Below, piece by piece: positions 7,874 to 12,129 of a stretch of 12,129 nt of DNA (within the stretch, counting starts at the first letter, position 1; each line of letters opens with the position of its first letter). Source of the DNA: JBFHNV01 sp965365655 (GTDB lineage Bacteria > Pseudomonadota > Gammaproteobacteria > HK1); contig CBDUCN010000142.1 of the NCBI GenBank assembly GCA_965365655.1, forward strand, positions 1 through 12,129, written 5' to 3'. The translations under genes were made by a program, and so were the position numbers. Below the pieces are notes generated by a model, which ran no database searches, had not been told where the DNA came from, and worked only from the letters and a program-made list of their open reading frames with translations.

Positions 7874-8872
7874 ATGCCCCTATCCGCCGAGACCGCGAGC
7901 ACCTCCGACGTCAACGTTCCGGACATCAAGGTCTCGGTGCGCCAGACCTTCGGCATCGACTCGGACCTCGACGTCCCCGCGTTCAGCCAGACCACCGAGC
8001 ACGTGCCCGCGCTGGACCCGGCCTACCGCTTCGACCGCAACACCACGCTGGCCATCCTCGCGGGCTTCGCCCACGGGCGCCGCGTCATGGTGCAGGGCTA
8101 CCACGGCACCGGTAAGTCCACGCACATCGAGCAGGTCGCGGCGCGCCTGAACTGGCCGTGCATCCGGGTCAACCTGGACAGCCACATCAGCCGCATCGAC
8201 CTCGTGGGCAAGGACGCCATCGTGCTGCGCGAAGGGCAGCAGGTGACGGAGTTCCGCGAGGGCATCCTGCCGTGGGCGTACCAGCACCCGTGCGCGCTGG
8301 TGTTCGACGAGTACGACGCCGGCCGCCCGGACGTGATGTTCGTGATCCAGCGCGTGCTCGAGGCCGAAGGTCGGCTCACGCTGCTCGACCAGTCGCGCGT
8401 GCTGCTGCCGCACCCCGCGTTCCGCCTGTTCGCGACCGCGAACACGATCGGCCTCGGCGACGCGACCGGCCTCTATCACGGCACCCAGCAGCTGAACCAG
8501 GGCCAGATGGACCGCTGGAGCATCGTCACGACGCTGAACTACCTGGGCCACGAGGCGGAGACCGAGATCGTGCTCGCGAAGGTGCCCGCGTTCGACACCG
8601 ACGAGCGCCGCCAGACCGTCGAGGCGATGGTCGCGCTCGCGGAGCTGACCCGCTCCGGCTTCATCAACGGCGACATCTCCACCGTGATGAGCCCGCGCAC
8701 CGTGATCACCTGGGCCGAGAACAGCCTGCTGTTCGACGACGTGGGCTTCGCGTTCCGCCTGAGCTTCCTCAACAAGTGCGACGAGATCGAGCGCCCGCTG
8801 GTCGCGGAGTACTACCAGCGCTGCTTCGGCAGCGAGCTGCCGGAGACCGGCGTGAGGAGCCTGAAGGCGTGA
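7874..8872 (+). CDS. cobS: CobS, AAA+ ATPase subunit of aerobic cobaltochelatase
   Basis: The 332-residue protein matches the CobS pattern throughout: VSVRQTFGIDSD (20-31), AYRFDRNTTLAILAGFA (50-66), Walker A GYHGTGKS (75-82), the strand VNLDSHISRIDLVGKD (99-114), Walker B LVFDEYD (142-148), sensor-1 ATAN (187-190), arginine finger in GQMDRW (R214) and sensor-2 SPRTVI (R275). In the known complex CobS forms a hexameric motor with CobT and uses ATP to help CobN insert Co2+ into hydrogenobyrinic acid a,c-diamide during aerobic B12 synthesis. All ATPase residues are intact. The ATG at 7874 follows a GAGAG site. No cobN or other cob gene is visible, so the chelatase role is established for the family but not shown for this operon; related MoxR-type ATPases paired with VWA proteins activate other metalloenzymes. 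Confidence 0.92.
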   Translation: MPLSAETASTSDVNVPDIKVSVRQTFGIDSDLDVPAFSQTTEHVPALDPAYRFDRNTTLAILAGFAHGRRVMVQGYHGTGKSTHIEQVAARLNWPCIRVNLDSHISRIDLVGKDAIVLREGQQVTEFREGILPWAYQHPCALVFDEYDAGRPDVMFVIQRVLEAEGRLTLLDQSRVLLPHPAFRLFATANTIGLGDATGLYHGTQQLNQGQMDRWSIVTTLNYLGHEAETEIVLAKVPAFDTDERRQTVEAMVALAELTRSGFINGDISTVMSPRTVITWAENSLLFDDVGFAFRLSFLNKCDEIERPLVAEYYQRCFGSELPETGVRSLKA

Positions 8873-8916
8873 TGCGGGCCGGTGCCGGCCGCACCGCCGG
8901 GCAGCCTGGCCGGGAC

Positions 8917-8932
8917 GGAGCCGCGCGGCGTG
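8917..8932 (+). promoter_or_regulatory. Shine-Dalgarno and GTG start deciding the cobT N-terminus
   Basis: GGAG (8917-8920) lies 9 bases before GTG 8930-8932, which opens MSDPDRDAALEAF, a natural CobT beginning. The longer frame starting at GTG 8882 adds 16 residues rich in Pro, Ala and Gly with no obvious SD. The ATG at 8872 that overlaps the cobS stop is in another frame. Confidence 0.6.
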
Positions 8933-10810
8933 TCTGACCCGGACCGCGACGCCGCGCTGGAAGCCTTCCGCTCCCACACCGCGGGCGCGACCCGCGCGAT
9001 CGCCCGCCGCGCCGATCTCGAGGTGGAGTTCGGGTCCGACGGCCCGGCGGCCGCGGGCAACGTGCTGCACCTGAAATCCCCCGGCGACGGCCTGCCGTAC
9101 GACGAGGTCGCGCGGGTGCGCGGGCAGGCGGACTCGGCGGCGCTGCGCATGCGCCACCACGATCCGTCGACGCACGCGAAGCGCGCGCCGTCGGGCGAGA
9201 TCGCGCGACGCATCTACGACAAGCTCGAGCAGGCGCGCTGCGAGGCGCTGGGCGCGCGCCACATGAGCGGCGTGGCCGAGAATCTCGCGGCAGCGCTGGA
9301 GGAGCGTTACCGCGCGGCCGGCTACGAGGACGCCGCCGACCGCGACGAGGCGGCGCTTCCCGACGCGCTGGCGCTGCTCGCGCGCGAGACCATGACCGGG
9401 CGCCGCCCGCCGCGCTCGGCGGCGCGCATGGTGGACCTGTGGCGCGCCGAGCTGGAGCAGCGCGTCGGCGGCGAGCTGGATCGCCTCGGCCGCGACGCCG
9501 ACGACCAGCAGGCCTTCGCCGGGCGCATGCGCTCCATCCTGGAGGCGCTGGGCTTCCCCGACGAGCCGCAGGACCTCGAGCGCGACGCCGACAGCGACGG
9601 CCAGGACGGCGACGACGACTCCAGCGCGCTGGACCAGGGCGACGCCGGCGACGAGGGCGAGGGCCGCCCGGAGCAGATGGACGGTGTGGAGCTGCGCGAC
9701 GCGGCCGGCGACGAGGCGAGCGACGCCGAGGGGATGGAGGACGTGGAGCTCGGCACGCTGGAGATGGGCGACGAGGCGCCGGACATGCCCGGCGAGTCCG
9801 CGTACCCGCCGGACTTCGGGCGCAACGCGCCGCGCGGCGACGAGTACCGGGCCTACACGACCGAGTTCGACGAGGTGGTCGGCGCCGAGACGCTGTGCGA
9901 CGCCGACGAGATGAACCGGCTGCGCCAGAACCTGGACCAGCAGCTCGTGAGCCTGCAGAGCGTGACCGCGCGCCTCGCGAACCGGCTGCAGCGCCGGCTG
10001 ATGGCGCGCCAGACCCGTGCCTGGGAGTTCGACCTCGAGGAGGGCCACCTCGACAGCGCCCGCCTCGCCCGCGTGGTGGCCAACCCCACGCACCCGCTGT
10101 CATACAAGTGGGAGAAGGAGACCGAGTTCAAGGACACGGTCGTCAGCCTGCTGATCGACAACTCGGGCTCGATGCGCGGCCGGCCCATCGTCGTCGCCGC
10201 CACGAGCGCCGACATCCTGGCGCGCACGCTCGAGCGCTGCGCGGTGAAGGTGGAGATCCTCGGCTTCACCACGCGGGCCTGGAAGGGCGGGCAGTCCCGC
10301 GAGCGCTGGCTGTCCCACGGCAAGCAGCCGAACGCCGGGCGCCTCAACGATCTGCGCCACATCATCTACAAGGACGCCGACGCGCCGTGGCGCCGCGCGC
10401 GGCGCAACCTCGGCATCATGCTGCGCGAGGGGATCCTGAAGGAGAACATCGACGGCGAGGCGCTGATGTGGGCGCACCAGCGCCTGCTCGCGCGCCCCGA
10501 GCAGCGCCGCATCCTGATGGTGATCAGCGACGGCGCGCCGGTGGACGACTCCACCCTGTCGGTGAACCCGTCGAACTACCTCGAGCGCCACCTGCGCGAG
10601 GTGATCGAGCACATCGAGACGCGAAGCCCGGTGCAGCTGCTCGCGATCGGCATCGGCCACGACGTCACGCGGTACTACCGGCGCGCGGTGACGCTGGTGG
10701 ACGCCGAGCAGCTCGGCGGCGCGGTCATGGAGCAGCTCGCCGCGCTGTTCGAGGAGGACCACGCACCGAGGGCCGGTGCACGGGACGGCAACGGGGGAGC
10801 ACGCCGATGA
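8930..10810 (+). CDS. cobT: CobT, von Willebrand A subunit of aerobic cobaltochelatase
   Basis: The 626-residue product has the usual CobT length and layout. The N-terminal helical domain (about 1-205) includes HHDPSTHAKRAPSG (76-89), ARRIYDKLEQARCEALGA (92-109) and M-x-G-V-A-x-N-L near 112-120. A highly acidic, low-complexity linker of Asp, Glu and Gly follows at about 210-295. Then comes a conserved helical block ending in RAWEFDLEEGHLD (363-375), and a C-terminal VWA domain (about 402-610) whose metal site reads DNSGS (410-414) with ISDGAP (532-537) contributing further residues. CobT is the VWA partner that couples the CobS ATPase ring to the chelatase CobN. It starts 57 bases after the cobS stop and ends in a 4-base ATGA overlap with the SapC-family gene, so the three proteins are likely co-produced. 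The alternative GTG at 8882 is possible but less likely. Confidence 0.92.
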   Translation: MSDPDRDAALEAFRSHTAGATRAIARRADLEVEFGSDGPAAAGNVLHLKSPGDGLPYDEVARVRGQADSAALRMRHHDPSTHAKRAPSGEIARRIYDKLEQARCEALGARHMSGVAENLAAALEERYRAAGYEDAADRDEAALPDALALLARETMTGRRPPRSAARMVDLWRAELEQRVGGELDRLGRDADDQQAFAGRMRSILEALGFPDEPQDLERDADSDGQDGDDDSSALDQGDAGDEGEGRPEQMDGVELRDAAGDEASDAEGMEDVELGTLEMGDEAPDMPGESAYPPDFGRNAPRGDEYRAYTTEFDEVVGAETLCDADEMNRLRQNLDQQLVSLQSVTARLANRLQRRLMARQTRAWEFDLEEGHLDSARLARVVANPTHPLSYKWEKETEFKDTVVSLLIDNSGSMRGRPIVVAATSADILARTLERCAVKVEILGFTTRAWKGGQSRERWLSHGKQPNAGRLNDLRHIIYKDADAPWRRARRNLGIMLREGILKENIDGEALMWAHQRLLARPEQRRILMVISDGAPVDDSTLSVNPSNYLERHLREVIEHIETRSPVQLLAIGIGHDVTRYYRRAVTLVDAEQLGGAVMEQLAALFEEDHAPRAGARDGNGGARR

Positions 10811-11619
10811 GCGACGGAAAGAGCGAGACGCCGAAGTCCGGGAGCGAGGGCGCGCAGGCCACGCCCGCGGCACGGGCGCCCGAGGGCGGCAACGGCGGGC
10901 GCCAGCTCCTGTTCTACGAGCACGCGGTGCCGGTCACCGCGGAGCGCCACGGCAAGTGGTCGGTGCAGCTCGGGCGCGACTACGCGTTCGCGCGATCGAC
11001 GAACTCGGTGCCGCTGGCGCGCGTGGAGTTCGCGCGCGCCGCGCGCGAGTACCCGATCGTGTTCGCCGGGCCCGAGGAGCAGCCGTTCCCGCTCGCGATC
11101 CTCGGGCTCGCCGATCGGCAGAACCTGTTCATCGCCGACGACGGCACGTGGCACGCTGACTACCTGCCCGCGTTCGTGCGCCGCTACCCCTTCGTGTTCA
11201 CGACCACGGACGACGCGCAGACCTTCACCCTGTGCATCGACGAGGCGTTCTCGGGCTGCAACGAGGAGTCGCGCGGCGAGCGCCTGTTCGACGACGACGG
11301 CAAGTCCACCCGCTACCTGGACAACGTGCTCGCGTTCCTGCGCGAGTACCAGGCCGAGCACCAGCGCACGCAGGCCTTCGGCAAGCGCATGGCGGCGCTG
11401 AAGCTGCTCGAGCCGGTGCAGGCCAACGTCGCGCTGCCGAGCGGCGAGCGCATGGCCCTGACCGACTTCAAGGTGGTGAACCGCGAGAGGCTCAAGCAGA
11501 TCGGCGACGCCGCGCTGAAGGAGATGTTCGCGTCCGACGACCTGGAGCTGGTGTACCTGCACCTGCAGTCGCTGCAGAACTTCAGCGCGCTGGTGAACCG
11601 GCTGTCGACGCCGGGCTGA
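10807..11619 (+). CDS. SapC-family protein, function unknown in this context
   Basis: This 270-residue protein is recognised as SapC family from the segments LLFYEHAVPVTAERHGKW (34-51), YPIVFAG (82-88), PLAILGL (95-101), LPAFVRRYPFVF (120-131) and TLCIDEAFSG (141-150). The first 30 residues are polar and low in complexity (Ser, Gly, Ala, Pro), probably disordered. There is no signal peptide or membrane span. The family is named after a Campylobacter fetus S-layer-associated protein, but most proteobacterial members have no demonstrated role and this one looks cytoplasmic. It should not be confused with the SapC permease of the antimicrobial-peptide Sap transporter. The ATG is well supported by GGGGGAG (10793-10799) and overlaps the cobT stop by 4 bases, so coupling to CobT is strong. 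Whether it binds CobS/CobT or their client is inference. Confidence 0.8.
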   Translation: MSDGKSETPKSGSEGAQATPAARAPEGGNGGRQLLFYEHAVPVTAERHGKWSVQLGRDYAFARSTNSVPLARVEFARAAREYPIVFAGPEEQPFPLAILGLADRQNLFIADDGTWHADYLPAFVRRYPFVFTTTDDAQTFTLCIDEAFSGCNEESRGERLFDDDGKSTRYLDNVLAFLREYQAEHQRTQAFGKRMAALKLLEPVQANVALPSGERMALTDFKVVNRERLKQIGDAALKEMFASDDLELVYLHLQSLQNFSALVNRLSTPG

Positions 11620-11635
11620 CGGGCGGGGCTGCGGC

Positions 11636-12129
11636 GTGTCCGACGAGATCCACTACGCGAGCCTCGCGCGTCTCGCCGACGGCCTCGAGCGCGGCGAGTT
11701 CTGCTCGCGCGAGCTCGTGGATCACTTCGCCGCGCGGGTGGAGGCGCTGGAGCCGGCGCTGCAGGCGTTCCGCCTGCCGCTGCTGGATCAGGCCCGCGAG
11801 CAGGCCGCCGCACGCGACGACGAGCGCGCCGCGGGCCGCGCGCGCGGGCCGCTGCACGGCATCCCCTACGTCGCGAAGGATCTGTTCGACGTCGCGGGCA
11901 CCGCGACCAGCGCCGGCTGTCCGCTGCTCGAGCACACCCCCGCGACCCGCCACAGCACCGTCGTCGCGCGCCTCGAGGCGGCGGGCATGGTGCTGCTGGG
12001 CAAGACCCACACGGTGCAGTTCGCGTACGGCGGCGCGGGCGTCAACACCCAGCACGGCACGCCCCACAATCCGTGGCACCGCGAGCACCACCTGCCGGGC
12101 GGGTCGAGCAGCGGGTCCGGCGTCGCGGT
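11636..12129 (+). CDS. Amidase-signature family enzyme, N-terminal part, cut by the window end
   Basis: GTG 11636 opens a frame that stays open to the last base (about 164 codons). The visible part has an N-terminal helical region (EIHYASLARLADGLERGEF), then PLHGIPYVAKDLFDVAGT (72-89), whose Lys81 is the catalytic lysine of the amidase-signature Ser-cisSer-Lys triad. It continues with LLGKTHTVQFAYGG (120-133) and the serine-rich loop GGSSSGSG (155-162) that supplies the cis-serine. The nucleophilic serine lies further downstream, beyond the window. Relatives include GatA and many hydrolases of amides, ureas and carbamates. No gatB/gatC is visible, and the P-H-N-P-W-x-x-x-H sequence resembles stand-alone amidases more than GatA. 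It begins 16 bases after the SapC-family stop with only a weak GGGCGGGG site, so it is probably the fourth gene of the cobS operon. Confidence 0.85.
   Translation, partial: MSDEIHYASLARLADGLERGEFCSRELVDHFAARVEALEPALQAFRLPLLDQAREQAAARDDERAAGRARGPLHGIPYVAKDLFDVAGTATSAGCPLLEHTPATRHSTVVARLEAAGMVLLGKTHTVQFAYGGAGVNTQHGTPHNPWHREHHLPGGSSSGSGVA

Noticed and set aside
6688..7995. An N-terminal extension of argC of 107 residues to ATG 7995.
   Set aside because: It would run backwards through cobS, has no similarity to ArgC, and ATG 7674 has an AGGAG site and the correct family N-terminus.
8882..8929. An upstream GTG start for cobT adding 16 residues.
   Set aside because: No Shine-Dalgarno site and a low-complexity Pro/Ala/Gly composition; GTG 8930 with GGAG upstream fits the family better. 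Not fully excluded.
7880..10093. A 737-codon frame on the - strand opposite cobS and cobT.
   Set aside because: Same Arg/Ala/Val/His-rich shadow composition, opposite two strongly conserved genes, with no family similarity.
10807..11619. SapC of the Sap antimicrobial-peptide ABC transporter.
   Set aside because: That SapC is a membrane permease related to DppC; this protein has no membrane spans and matches the unrelated SapC family instead.

Overview
The window is very GC-rich bacterial DNA, densely packed with long genes in operons. The protein families present (DppABCDF-type transporter, VC_2705-type sodium symporter, short-form ArgC, CobS/CobT, SapC-family protein) point to a proteobacterium. 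A gammaproteobacterium is my best guess, but the sequence alone does not prove the class. No rRNA, tRNA, CRISPR array, insertion sequence or phage gene was seen.

Layout. (1) Positions 1-299 hold the 3' end of a sodium:solute symporter on the + strand. It is followed by two perfect hairpins (316-384), the second a good intrinsic terminator. (2) Positions about 426-754 carry no intact gene. They hold a decayed C-terminal piece of a PIN-domain (VapC-like) protein on the - strand, a short TIR-like N-terminal piece on the + strand that abuts it, and a possible terminator for the transporter operon. (3) Positions 755-6440, all on the - strand, form a complete five-gene peptide/solute ABC importer read in the order binding protein (dppA), permeases (dppB, dppC), ATPases (dppD, dppF). 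Genes C-D and D-F overlap by a few bases. A perfect 30-bp palindrome sits between dppA and dppB. (4) argC (arginine biosynthesis, - strand, 6688-7674) stands alone. (5) A divergent intergenic region of about 200 bp leads to a + strand operon: cobS, cobT, a SapC-family gene translationally coupled to cobT, and the start of an amidase-signature enzyme cut by the window end.

How the genes work together. The importer is self-contained: a secreted binding protein hands substrate to two membrane permeases driven by two ATPases that both carry the family's four-cysteine C-terminal cluster. CobS (AAA+ ATPase) and CobT (von Willebrand A protein) are normally the motor subunits of aerobic cobaltochelatase, whose catalytic subunit is CobN. 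CobN and every other cobalamin gene are absent here. Instead cobT overlaps by 4 bp a SapC-family gene of unknown intracellular role, followed after 16 bp by an amidase. This CobS-CobT-SapC-amidase arrangement is the least explained part of the window and the best candidate for a function that is not simple cobalt chelation.
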